DNA from: JBBSHJ01 sp038253135
Lineage (GTDB): Bacteria; Actinomycetota; Actinomycetes; Mycobacteriales; QHCD01
Length of the DNA stretch: 14,845 nt
Assembly: GCA_038253135.1 (NCBI GenBank)
Contig: JBBSHJ010000081.1
Location: 1-14,845, forward strand
Direction: 5' to 3'
The notes beneath the pieces were generated by a model. That model was not told the origin of the DNA and did not search any database. It saw only the letters and a program-made list of their open reading frames with translations. Of this stretch, positions 7,515 to 14,045 are shown piece by piece. Position 1 is the first letter of the stretch, and each line of letters starts with the position of its first letter. Both the position numbers and the translations under genes were made by a program.

Positions 7515-7544
7515 CTCCTTAACTCGCTCTGGGTGCCCAGTGTA
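7515..7544 (-). promoter_or_regulatory. Candidate rel promoter (-10 TACACT) and Shine-Dalgarno
   Basis: On the minus strand TACACT (7544-7539) matches the TANNNT -10 pattern, and the identical hexamer occurs in the candidate yajC promoter. Transcription would start near 7532. AAGGAG (7520-7515) follows, giving a leader of about 25 bases before ACG 7508. No TTGACA-like -35 is present; a GGAAC lies about 20 bases upstream (7569-7565), which resembles ECF-sigma -35 elements, but the spacing is not ideal. Confidence 0.4.
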
Positions 7545-7631
7545 CGGCGAGGGCGTCGTCGCGTGTTCCAGCTCACCCCGAGTCCACGCGGGCCTTTAGG
7601 ACTCCGCGGGTGCGAAGCGGGCAACGCCGTC

Positions 7632-7771
7632 TCAGCGATAGGTCCGTGCCTGCAGGCGGAAGAGCTCGGCATACCGGCCGCCGGCACGGAGCAGGTCGGC
7701 GTGCCGACCTCGCTGACCCGCCCGGCCTCGATCACCACGATGAGATCGGCCATCCGGACGGTGGAGAACCG
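7632..7771 (-). pseudogene. C-terminal relic of an ABC-transporter ATPase, frameshifted
   Basis: Minus-strand text from 7771 reads RFSTVRMADLIVVIEAGR then VSEVGT, which is the H-loop and following strand of exporter-type ABC ATPases (usually HRxSTVRxAD-IVVL--GRVVE-GTH). The match then moves to another frame at about 7697: DLLRAGGRYAELFRLQ, then ARTYR and a stop at 7634-7632, the usual ending of these proteins. The frames differ by a net loss of one base (or gain of two). Upstream of 7771 the Walker motifs, signature sequence and the H-loop histidine are missing. The remnant is only about 46 codons. It is a dead fragment of a gene that once lay between apt and rel, or arrived there by rearrangement. 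Identity is fairly sure because both halves join into one family pattern. Confidence 0.72.
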
Positions 7772-7955
7772 GGGACTCGACCCAGCCGGTCGGCGTACCG
7801 CAGCACACTGAGCACGAGCCACGCCTCCTCCGGCGGCCGCCCGACCCGTCGAACCGGGCGGCCGGACGCTAGCACCGGCCACCGACAGGCAGCCGCGGCG
7901 CGATTGATCGCCGGCGGGTACGGCGGCCTGCGCGTGGTCCGGTGGGCCGGTGCGG
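7772..7955. other. Spacer between apt and the ABC relic, no intact gene
   Basis: Nothing intact is recognisable in these 184 bases. One minus-strand stretch (about 7815-7750) reads EEAWLVLSVLRYADRLGRV and looks protein-like, but it has no family match that I know and is not in frame with the ABC relic. It may be further decayed coding sequence. Read-through from apt into rel would have to cross this region. Confidence 0.4.
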
Positions 7956-8495
7956 CTACAAGGAGCGCAGGGCGATGACGTCGTCCGGCGCGACTGCTGC
8001 CCGGCCGCCGAGCCCGATGAGCTCGAGGATCACCGCACTGCCGGTGATTTCGGCGCCCACTCGCCGCAGCAGCCGCAGCGTCGCGGCCAGCGTTCCCCCG
8101 GTGGCCAGGACATCATCGACGACCAGCACTCGGGCGCCGGGGCGCAATGCGTCGGCCCGCATCTCGATCGTGGCCTCGCCGTATTCCAGCGCGTAGGTCT
8201 CGCTGATCACCGGTCCGGGCAGCTTCCCGGCCTTGCGCACCGGTACGACGCCGGCGCGGGCGGCGTAGCCGATCGCGGCCGCGAGCAGGAACCCGCGGGC
8301 CTCGACGCCCGCCACGACGTCGTAGTCCTGCGCTGTGGCGGCCAGCGCGTCGATCACCGTCCGGAACGCCGTGGCGTCGGCGAACAGCGGCGTCAGGTCG
8401 CGGAAGAGCACGCCCGGCTGCGGGAAATCGCGCACGTCGCGGGTGCGCGCCGCCACCACCTCGGCGATGGCGGTCGACTCGCGACGGACGGTCAC
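7956..8495 (-). CDS. apt: Adenine phosphoribosyltransferase
   Basis: Apt converts adenine plus PRPP to AMP in purine salvage, in the cytoplasm. The 179-residue product has the family length. FPQPGVLFRDLTPLFAD (24-40) is the Apt N-terminal signature, GVEARGFLLAAAI (63-75) forms the PPi/ribose loop, and VLVVDDVLATGGT (123-135) is the PRPP-binding motif. The flexible-loop block KLPGPVISETYALEYG (91-106) is also present. I chose GTG 8495 because it overlaps the secF stop by 4 bases (GTGA) and puts VRRESTAIAEVV at the usual N-terminus. The frame stays open further upstream only because it runs inside secF. Mycobacteria have a peptide-binding lipoprotein gene between secF and apt; it is absent here. 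Being next to rel is the usual actinobacterial arrangement and both use or make purine nucleotides. Confidence 0.96.
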   Translation of the reverse strand: MTVRRESTAIAEVVAARTRDVRDFPQPGVLFRDLTPLFADATAFRTVIDALAATAQDYDVVAGVEARGFLLAAAIGYAARAGVVPVRKAGKLPGPVISETYALEYGEATIEMRADALRPGARVLVVDDVLATGGTLAATLRLLRRVGAEITGSAVILELIGLGGRAAVAPDDVIALRSL

Positions 8496-9676
8496 CGGCG
8501 GCGCCGCGGTTGCGGTTTGCGGCGACGCTGGTTGGGTCGCTGCGGCCGCGCGCCGGGACGTGGTACGACGGGCGCGTCGACCGCGGCAGCGGGCTCGACG
8601 CCGATGCGGCCGCCGTCGTCCGGACCGTCGGCGCCGGCCGGGACGGCCCGGCTGGTCTCGACCTGGCGTTCGGCCGATGCGGCCCGCGCCTTGCGGCGCT
8701 GTGCGAGCTTCTGGCGGAGCGCGGTGTATTCGGGTTGGCGCTCCTTGAGCTCGCACCCGATCGGCACGGCGAGGAACAGCGATGAGTAGGCGCCGGAGAT
8801 CAGGCCGACGAAGAGCACCAGCGCGAGGTCCTTGATGGTGCCGATGCCGAGCAGGCCGACGCCGACGAAGAGCAGCCCGGCGACCGGGAGGACGGAGATG
8901 AGCGAGGTGTTGATGGACCGTGCCAGCGTCTCGTTGACGGCGCGGTTCGCCGCCTCGGAATAGGTCTCCCGCGCGACGCCGAGCAGGCCGCGCACGTTCT
9001 CCCGGATCTTGTCGTAGACGACGATGTTGTCATAGAGCGAGTAACCCAGGATCGTGAGCAGTCCGACAACGGTCGACGGCGTCACCTCGAAGCCGACGAT
9101 CGAGTAGATGCCGGCCGCCAGCACGAGGTCGTGCAGCACACCGATGATCGCGCCGAGCGCGAGCCGCCACTCGAACAACACCGAGATGAAGGCGCTCACC
9201 GCGATGATGAAGACGATCAGCGCGACTATCGCCTTCTTGGTGACGTCCCTGCCCCATGAGGCGCTGACCTGGTTCTGGCTGATGTCCTTGGCGCTGACCG
9301 GATGCCCCTTGACCGTGATCTCGCCGGAAAGGTTCTTGACCAGCACCGACTTCAGCGTCGAGACCTCGTTCTCAGGCAGGACCCGCGTGGTGACCTTGAA
9401 CTGGCCGGTCGACCCGGAGCCGACCTTCTGCACCTGCTCGACCGATACACCGGACTTGCTGACGGCGTCCTGGACGTGCGACAGGGACGCGTTGCCGGTG
9501 GGCATCGTGAGCAGGTTGCCGCCCTTGAAGTCGACGCCCAGGTTGAATCCGCGCAGGCCGACCGACAGGGCGCAGACGATCATCGCGACGGCGGACATGG
9601 TGTACCACCACTTGCGGTGCCGGACGAAGCCGAAGTCGGTCTCGGAGTTGTAGAGCCGGCGCAACGCTTCCCGCAT
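8492..9676 (-). CDS. secF: Protein translocase subunit SecF
   Basis: SecF pairs with SecD to drive late steps of Sec export using the proton gradient. The protein is 394 residues with six membrane helices: helix 1 at about 25-43, then an external P1 loop (about 50-145), then helices 2-6 at about 148-166, 172-194, 200-222, 257-277 and 281-303. Family motifs are GVDFKGG (47-53), the helix-4 block LTILGYSLYDNIVVYDKIREN (in two pieces LTILGYSLYDN and IVVYDKIREN), and NETLARSINTS (248-258). The cytoplasmic tail (about 310-394) is long, Pro/Arg-rich and ends RRKPQPRRRR, so it may bind ribosomes or membrane lipids, but this is inference. ATG 9676 lies 2 bases after the secD stop with GGGAGG-type Shine-Dalgarno at 7 bases, inside the end of secD. 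Its stop overlaps apt. Confidence 0.97.
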   Translation of the reverse strand: MREALRRLYNSETDFGFVRHRKWWYTMSAVAMIVCALSVGLRGFNLGVDFKGGNLLTMPTGNASLSHVQDAVSKSGVSVEQVQKVGSGSTGQFKVTTRVLPENEVSTLKSVLVKNLSGEITVKGHPVSAKDISQNQVSASWGRDVTKKAIVALIVFIIAVSAFISVLFEWRLALGAIIGVLHDLVLAAGIYSIVGFEVTPSTVVGLLTILGYSLYDNIVVYDKIRENVRGLLGVARETYSEAANRAVNETLARSINTSLISVLPVAGLLFVGVGLLGIGTIKDLALVLFVGLISGAYSSLFLAVPIGCELKERQPEYTALRQKLAQRRKARAASAERQVETSRAVPAGADGPDDGGRIGVEPAAAVDAPVVPRPGARPQRPNQRRRKPQPRRRR

Positions 9677-9678
9677 GA

Positions 9679-11571
9679 TCAGACCTCCCCGTCGGCTTTG
9701 CGCGCGACCCGCCGTCGCGCAGCCCGCTCGGCGGCGGACAAAGGCGGCGGCGCACCGGTGGCCTGGGCGGCGCTTTGATGCCGCAGCGACGGTCGCAGGC
9801 CCGACATCCGCGGCGAGGCGAAGGCGCGATTACGCGAGAGCACCGAGAGCAGCGGGTGGGTGAAGAGGAAGACGACGACCAGATCGAGGATCGTCGAGAG
9901 CCCGAGCGTGAAGGCGAACCCACGGACGTCGCCGGCGGCGAGGTAATAGAGGATCGCCGCGGCCATGAAGGACACCGCGTCGGCCGACAGGATCGTGCGC
10001 CGGGCGCGCACCCATGCCCGGGGTACGCCGCTGCGCATGGATCGGCCCTGGTGTACCTCTTCCTTGAGTCGTTCGAAGAGCACGACGAAGGAGTCGCCGG
10101 TGATGCCGACCGCGACGATGAAGCCGGCGATGCCGGCGAGGCTGAGGCTGAAGGACAGGTGCTGGCCGAGCAGCACGATGCAGGCGTAGACCAGGGCGCC
10201 GGAGACGAGCAGGCTCGCGATGGTCACCAGGCCCAGGGCGCGGTAATACAGCAGCGAATAGACGACGACCAGGGCCAGACCGATGCCACCCGCGATCAGG
10301 CCGCCGCGCAGGTAGTTCGAGCCGAGCGTCGGCGAGACCGTCTGGGCGTCAGGAACGTCGAAGGACAGCGGAAGGGCGCCGTACTTGAGGTTGTTGGCGA
10401 GGTTCTTGGCCTCGGACTGGGTGAAGCTGCCGCTGATCTGCGTGGTGCCGTTGATCGTCTCCTGGATCTGGGACGGCGGCCCGATCAGCTCGCCGTCGAT
10501 CGCGTAGCCGACGAAGTTGGCCGGCTGGCCCGGCGTCGAGGCCGCGTTGTGCTTGGAGGTGTATTTCGCCCAGGTGGTCTGACCGCTGCCCTTGAGGTCG
10601 ACGAGCACGACCCAGCCGGACAGGCTCTGCCCGCCGTTGCCGAACTGCGCGGATGCGGTCTTGACCTCGGTGCCGGGAATGATCGACGGGGCGAGCGGCC
10701 AGCGCTGGCTGCCGTCCTGGGTGCACGCGAGGATCGGCTGGGTCGGCGGGAGCTTCGCATTGATCTTCTGCAACTGCTCGCAGGTCTTGCCGGCGTACTT
10801 CTGCAGGGACGCCGGAATGCCGGTCGTGTCGACCGGGGCCGGTGCCGCGGATTTCGGTGCCACGGATTTCGGTGCCACGGATTTCGGTGCCACGGATTTC
10901 GGTGCCACGGATTTCGGTGCCGCAGACGGCTTACTGCGCGTGGACGCTGCGCTATTTGCCGGCTTCGCGCTCGTCTTGGACGAGGCCGGCGGCGCGGCCT
11001 CGGGTGCGAAGTGCTGCTTCGCCGGGGTGCTCGACGACTTGGCGCCCGACGACTTGGTCGAGCCGGGCGACGTGCTGATGGTCGGCTTGGTGCTTCCGGA
11101 CGGCTTGGTGCCTCCGGGCGGCTTGGTGCTTCCGGGCGGCTTGGTGCTTCCGGGCGGCTTGGTGCTTCCGGACGGGTTGTACGGCGCGAGGGCGTTGGCC
11201 GTGAGCGCGGGCCGGAAATAGAGCTTGGCCGTCGTACCCAGGGACTTGGCCTGCTGCCCGTTGTCGCCGGGCACCGAGATCACGATCCGGTTGTTGCCCT
11301 CGGTCACCACCTGCGATCCGGCCACGCCGAGCCCGTTCACCCGCTGGTTGATGATGTTCTTCGCGGTGTTCAGCGCGTCCCGACTCGGAGCCTTGCCGTT
11401 GGGGGTCTGCGCCTCCAGGGTGACCTGGGTGCCGCCGCGCAGGTCGAGGCCGAGCTTGGGTGCGGTCGAGTTGCCGGTGAAGAAGACCAGCAGGTACAGG
11501 ATGACCAGGACTGCCAGCAGCGACAGGAAATAAGGACCAGCGCGCAGCTGGCTCGAGGTACGTGGTGGCAC
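9679..11571 (-). CDS. secD: Protein translocase subunit SecD, with long repeat-bearing insert
   Basis: SecD is the larger partner of SecF and pulls exported proteins outward. The protein has 630 residues. Helix 1 is at about 12-32, followed by the family motif LGLDLRGG (40-47) and the P1 base (about 60-122). An unusual low-complexity insert follows (about 131-250), then the P1 head region resumes (about 251-410). Five more helices run between about 420 and 580, with VGITGDSFVVLFERLKEE (488-505) as the conserved helix-4 block. The insert contains GSTKPP-type repeats (135-164) and APKSV repeats (218-242). Cys264 and Cys283 lie outside the membrane and could form a disulfide. The start GTG 11571 has AAGGAG (11589-11584), 12 bases away, which is long. 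The C-terminus (580-630) is basic. Order yajC-secD-secF supports the call; proline-rich inserts at this place also occur in other actinobacterial SecD proteins. Confidence 0.97.
   Translation of the reverse strand: MPPRTSSQLRAGPYFLSLLAVLVILYLLVFFTGNSTAPKLGLDLRGGTQVTLEAQTPNGKAPSRDALNTAKNIINQRVNGLGVAGSQVVTEGNNRIVISVPGDNGQQAKSLGTTAKLYFRPALTANALAPYNPSGSTKPPGSTKPPGSTKPPGGTKPSGSTKPTISTSPGSTKSSGAKSSSTPAKQHFAPEAAPPASSKTSAKPANSAASTRSKPSAAPKSVAPKSVAPKSVAPKSVAPKSAAPAPVDTTGIPASLQKYAGKTCEQLQKINAKLPPTQPILACTQDGSQRWPLAPSIIPGTEVKTASAQFGNGGQSLSGWVVLVDLKGSGQTTWAKYTSKHNAASTPGQPANFVGYAIDGELIGPPSQIQETINGTTQISGSFTQSEAKNLANNLKYGALPLSFDVPDAQTVSPTLGSNYLRGGLIAGGIGLALVVVYSLLYYRALGLVTIASLLVSGALVYACIVLLGQHLSFSLSLAGIAGFIVAVGITGDSFVVLFERLKEEVHQGRSMRSGVPRAWVRARRTILSADAVSFMAAAILYYLAAGDVRGFAFTLGLSTILDLVVVFLFTHPLLSVLSRNRAFASPRMSGLRPSLRHQSAAQATGAPPPLSAAERAARRRVARKADGEV
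10846..10920 (-). repeat. 15-bp tandem repeat in secD (APKSV units)
   Basis: Five units of 15 bp encode APKSV four times and APKSA once (SecD residues 218-242). On the plus strand the unit is GGTGCCACGGATTTC and the inner copies are identical at the DNA level. Being in whole codons, copy-number change by replication slippage would keep the frame. Confidence 0.9.
11080..11169 (-). repeat. 18-bp tandem repeat in secD (GSTKPP units)
   Basis: Five 18-bp units encode GSTKPP three times, then GGTKPS and GSTKPT (SecD residues 135-164). The DNA copies are nearly identical (plus-strand unit built on GGCTTGGTGCTTCCGGGC). This is a second, unrelated repeat family within the same external insert of SecD. 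Confidence 0.85.
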
Positions 11572-11621
11572 GGCGGCGTAGCTCTCCTTCGTCCCGGTCG
11601 GCGCCGGCGGCGCGGCGCAGC

Positions 11622-11661
11622 TCCCGATCGGCCGGATCCCCGATCAGCCGTTTCCCCGATC
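11622..11661 (-). repeat. Three direct repeats with exact 16-bp period in the secD leader
   Basis: On the minus strand GATCGGGGA occurs at 11661-11653 and 11645-11637, and GATCGGGA at 11629-11622. Each is separated by 7 bases, so the period is 16 bp. They lie 33-72 bases upstream of the secD Shine-Dalgarno, in DNA with no gene. They could be protein-binding sites, or simply GC-rich slippage. Confidence 0.5.
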
Positions 11662-11685
11662 GACCCGGCTCCGCCCGGACGCTCA

Positions 11686-11712
11686 GGCGCGCCGGCGCCG
11701 TAATGGCGCGCC
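11686..11712 (-). terminator. GGCGCGCC hairpin in the yajC-secD spacer
   Basis: Two copies of GGCGCGCC (11686-11693 and 11705-11712) can pair as an 8-bp all-G/C stem with an 11-base loop. Each copy is itself palindromic. It lies about 60 bases after the yajC stop, before the three direct repeats. It may be a partial terminator or attenuator that lowers secDF relative to yajC, or a 5' structure if transcription starts at the nearby minus-strand TACTGT (11725-11720). Confidence 0.4.
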
Positions 11713-11770
11713 CGGTCGCACAGTATGACTCACGCCGATGGGTGCGCCACGCCGGACACCGCGCCCCGCG

Positions 11771-12253
11771 TCATCGCGACTCGGGACTCGACTCCCCGTC
11801 CGGGCGGGCGCCGCGGATCGTCCGCACGCGGCCGGACGCCACCTCGCCGGCTGCGAGATCGTCGGCAACCGGCGGGCTCGCCGACGCCTCGTTCTCATCC
11901 TGGTAATCGCCGCCGGCCCCGTGCTCGTCGGCCCCGTGCTCGTCGGCCCCGTGCTCGGAACCGGCGTAGCCGCCGCCGCTGGCGTAGCCGTCCTGATCGG
12001 GGACCTTCTGCCCGATCGCGGCCTTGGCGAACCGCACCGGCATGCCGGGTGCGATTTCGAGGGTGACCGACTCGTCGTCCATCGCGGTGATGGTGCCGTA
12101 CATGCCCGAGGTCGTCAGGACCTGATCCCCGGGCTCGAGTTGGTTGCGGAGCTCGCGCGCTTGGGCGGCGAGTCGCTTCTGCCGGCGCATCGGGCCCATG
12201 AAGAGCAATGCGAACAGCGCGAGGATGACAATGAGCGGCAGCAGACTTCGCAC
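11771..12253 (-). CDS. yajC: Preprotein translocase subunit YajC
   Basis: YajC is a small membrane protein that associates with SecDF. The 160-residue product has one N-terminal helix (about 3-20, LLPLIVILALFALLFMG). The conserved cytoplasmic core follows: MRRQKRLAAQARELRNQLEP, then GDQVLTTSGMYGTITAMDDE and VTLEIAPGMPVRFAKAAIGQ (22-82). GTG 12253 is chosen because GGAGGA (12268-12263) lies 9 bases upstream and the helix begins at once; the longer open frame adds an unlikely Arg-rich leader. The C-terminal tail (84-160) is acidic and unlike the core, with three near-identical EHGAD units (about 100-113, DNA 11915-11956). Such tails are variable in this family and their role is unknown. yajC is separated from secD by about 200 bases, longer than the near-zero gap between secD and secF. 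Confidence 0.95.
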   Translation of the reverse strand: MRSLLPLIVILALFALLFMGPMRRQKRLAAQARELRNQLEPGDQVLTTSGMYGTITAMDDESVTLEIAPGMPVRFAKAAIGQKVPDQDGYASGGGYAGSEHGADEHGADEHGAGGDYQDENEASASPPVADDLAAGEVASGRVRTIRGARPDGESSPESR

Positions 12254-12332
12254 GCGAGCTGGTCCTCCGGTACGACGGGCGGGGTCGACGCCGTGAGTGG
12301 GCCGGTGTGGGACACCCGTCGGTGTACGCCGC

Positions 12333-12362
12333 AGTGTAGGTGGCGGGCGAGATGCCCGCCAA
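12333..12362 (-). promoter_or_regulatory. Candidate promoter for yajC-secD-secF-apt
   Basis: On the minus strand TTGGCG (12362-12357) and TACACT (12338-12333) are separated by 18 bases. This gives 4 of 6 matches to TTGACA and a full match to TANNNT. Transcription would start near 12326, leaving a leader of about 73 bases before the yajC GTG. The -35 overlaps the hairpin that follows ruvB. Confidence 0.5.
12342..12360 (-). terminator. Hairpin after ruvB, candidate terminator
   Basis: GGCGGGC (12342-12348) pairs perfectly with GCCCGCC (12354-12360) around the 5-base loop GAGAT. It lies 12 bases beyond the ruvB stop (TAA 12375-12373), reading leftward. There is no U-tract on the downstream side. 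It plausibly ends the ruvCAB transcript, and the yajC promoter overlaps it. Confidence 0.5.
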
Positions 12363-12372
12363 AACGCGCGCG

Positions 12373-13431
12373 TTACGCGGCACCGTCGAACAGCGTGGGG
12401 GCCGCGCCGATCCCGGGCCCGGCGGGGGGCGGTGGAGTGAGCCCGAGGTGCCGCCACGCCGCCGGAGTCGCCACCCGGCCCCGCGGCGTACGCGCCAGCA
12501 GGCCGGCCCGGACGAGGAACGGCTCGGCCACCTCCTCGACCGTCTGGCCCTCCTCGCCGACGGCGACCGCGATCGTCGAGATCCCGACCGGTCCGCCGCC
12601 GAACTTGCGCACCAGCACATCGAGCACGGAGCGGTCGAGACGGTCGAGACCGAGATGGTCGACGTCGTAGATCGCCAACGCGGCGTGCGCGACCTCCTGG
12701 GTGATCACGCCGTCGGCGCGGACCTCGGCGTAGTCGCGGACCCGGCTCAGCAGCCGGTTGGCGATCCGGGCGGTCCCCCGCGACCGCGAAGCGATCTCGG
12801 CGCCGCCGGCCGCCTCCAACGCGATGCCGAGCACCACGGCGCTGCGCCGTAGCACCTGGGCCAGCTCGGCCGGATCGTAGAAATCCATGTACCCGACGAA
12901 GCCGAACCGGTCCCGCAAAGGACCGGTCAGCAGGCCGGCCCGGGTCGTGGCGCCGACGAGCGTGAACGGGGCGACATCGAGCGGGATCGCGGTCGCGCCC
13001 GGGCCCTTGCCCACGACGACGTCGACGCGGAAGTCCTCCATCGCCACGTAGAGCAACTCCTCCGCCGGCCGGGCGATCCGGTGGATCTCGTCGATGAAGA
13101 GGACGTCCCCCTCGCTGAGATTGGACAGCAGCGCCGCGAGATCGCCCGCACGCTCGATCGCCGGCCCGCTCGTCACCCGGATCGCCGCGCCCAGCTCCGC
13201 GGCGATGATCATCGCCAGGCTGGTCTTGCCCAGCCCGGGCGGCCCTGAGAGCAGGACGTGATCCGGCGGCCGGCCACGGCGACGGGCCGATTCAAGCACC
13301 AGCTCGAGCTGCTCGCGCACCCGGTGCTGGCCGACGAATTCGGTCAGGTTCCGCGGCCGCAGCGACGACTCGACCTCCCGCTCGTCGCTGGCGGCGTACG
13401 GCGACACGATCTCCTCCGCCGGCTCGCTCAT
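12373..13431 (-). CDS. ruvB: Holliday junction branch migration ATPase RuvB
   Basis: RuvB is the hexameric motor that moves Holliday junctions with RuvA during recombination repair. The 352-residue product has all family elements. An N-terminal LRPRNLTEFVGQ block (24-35) is followed by Walker A GPPGLGKT (63-70) and Walker B LFIDEIHR (111-118). Sensor 1 is GATTR (160-164), the arginine-finger region is GPLRDRFG (170-177), and sensor 2 is in SRGTARIANRLLSRVRDYA (216-234). The winged-helix domain ends at about 330. ATG 13431 overlaps the ruvA stop by 4 bases (ATGA), so the two genes are translationally coupled. The longer open frame upstream is only ruvA sequence read out of frame. The last 20 residues are Pro/Gly-rich and end APTLFDGAA. 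Confidence 0.98.
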   Translation of the reverse strand: MSEPAEEIVSPYAASDEREVESSLRPRNLTEFVGQHRVREQLELVLESARRRGRPPDHVLLSGPPGLGKTSLAMIIAAELGAAIRVTSGPAIERAGDLAALLSNLSEGDVLFIDEIHRIARPAEELLYVAMEDFRVDVVVGKGPGATAIPLDVAPFTLVGATTRAGLLTGPLRDRFGFVGYMDFYDPAELAQVLRRSAVVLGIALEAAGGAEIASRSRGTARIANRLLSRVRDYAEVRADGVITQEVAHAALAIYDVDHLGLDRLDRSVLDVLVRKFGGGPVGISTIAVAVGEEGQTVEEVAEPFLVRAGLLARTPRGRVATPAAWRHLGLTPPPPAGPGIGAAPTLFDGAA

Positions 13432-14045
13432 CGCGGGCTCGACCGGCGGAGAGCGGCGCGCAGCAGCGCTGGTACGTCGGGCTGGGCACCCTCTGCCGGC
13501 GCCTCGGCGTCGACGGCGGCGACCGCGTCGGCGGCTTCCTTGCCGCTCCAGCCGAGCCCGACGAGGGCCTGCCCGACCTGGTCGCGCCACGGGGCGACGG
13601 GGGCGACGGTGCCCGGTTCGGCCGCGACCGCGGCGCGGTCGCCGAGGTCGCCGACCTTGTCCTTGAGCTCGAGCACGATCCGCTCCGCGCCCTTCTTGCC
13701 GATCCCCGGAACCCTAACCAGCAGGGCGATGTCGTGCGTCGCGATCGCCTGGCGGATCGTGGCCGGGGAGAGCGTCGCGAGCATGGCCTGGGCCACCCGT
13801 GGACCGACGCCGCTCGCCGTCTGCAGCAGCTCGAACAGCGATCGCTCGTCGTCGTCGCTGAACCCGAAGAGGGTCAGCGAATCCTCGCGCACGACTAGGC
13901 TGGTGGCCAGCCGGGCGCCTTCGCCGACCCGGAGGCGGGCCAGCGTGGCGGGAGCGCACTGCACGGTCAGCCCGACGCCGCCGACCTCGATGACGGCCGC
14001 GTCGCGTGCCACGGCGGTGACCTTGCCGCGGACGCTCGCGATCAC
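13428..14045 (-). CDS. ruvA: Holliday junction DNA-binding protein RuvA
   Basis: RuvA binds the four-way junction as a tetramer and recruits RuvB. The 205-residue product starts MIASVRGKV (N-terminal OB-fold, about 1-64). Two helix-hairpin-helix motifs follow: LQTASGVGPRVAQAML (74-89) and LVRVPGIGKKGAERIVLELKDK (108-129, here cut as LVRVPGIGKKGAERI and VLELKDK). A variable linker follows, then the RuvB-binding C-terminal domain (about 150-205) with QALVGLGWSGKEAADAV. GTG 14045 overlaps the ruvC stop by 4 bases (GTGA), fixing the start. The length and order C-A-B are standard for actinobacteria. Confidence 0.97.
   Translation of the reverse strand: MIASVRGKVTAVARDAAVIEVGGVGLTVQCAPATLARLRVGEGARLATSLVVREDSLTLFGFSDDDERSLFELLQTASGVGPRVAQAMLATLSPATIRQAIATHDIALLVRVPGIGKKGAERIVLELKDKVGDLGDRAAVAAEPGTVAPVAPWRDQVGQALVGLGWSGKEAADAVAAVDAEAPAEGAQPDVPALLRAALRRSSPR

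Noticed and set aside
8496..8756. Longer apt frame starting within secF
   Set aside because: The extra residues are Arg/Ala-rich antisense-like text from an alternative frame of secF; GTG 8495 with the 4-base overlap gives the standard Apt length.
10846..10920. Regular 15-bp repeats considered as a CRISPR array or iterons
   Set aside because: Units are directly adjacent with no spacers and are in frame within SecD, coding APKSV; they are coding tandem repeats.
9775..11703. Plus-strand open frame of 642 codons opposite secD, with CHGFR repeats
   Set aside because: Its repeats are only the antisense of the SecD APKSV and GSTKPP repeats. The frame has no Shine-Dalgarno or recognisable domain, and secD is certain.
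12254..12457. Longer yajC start at 12457
   Set aside because: The extra leader is Arg/Pro-rich, runs over the ruvB end and the yajC promoter, and hides the expected N-terminal membrane helix; GTG 12253 has GGAGGA upstream.
13432..13590. Longer ruvB start at 13590
   Set aside because: The extra 53 residues are Arg-rich out-of-frame ruvA sequence. ATG 13431 overlaps the ruvA stop and gives the normal RuvB N-terminus.
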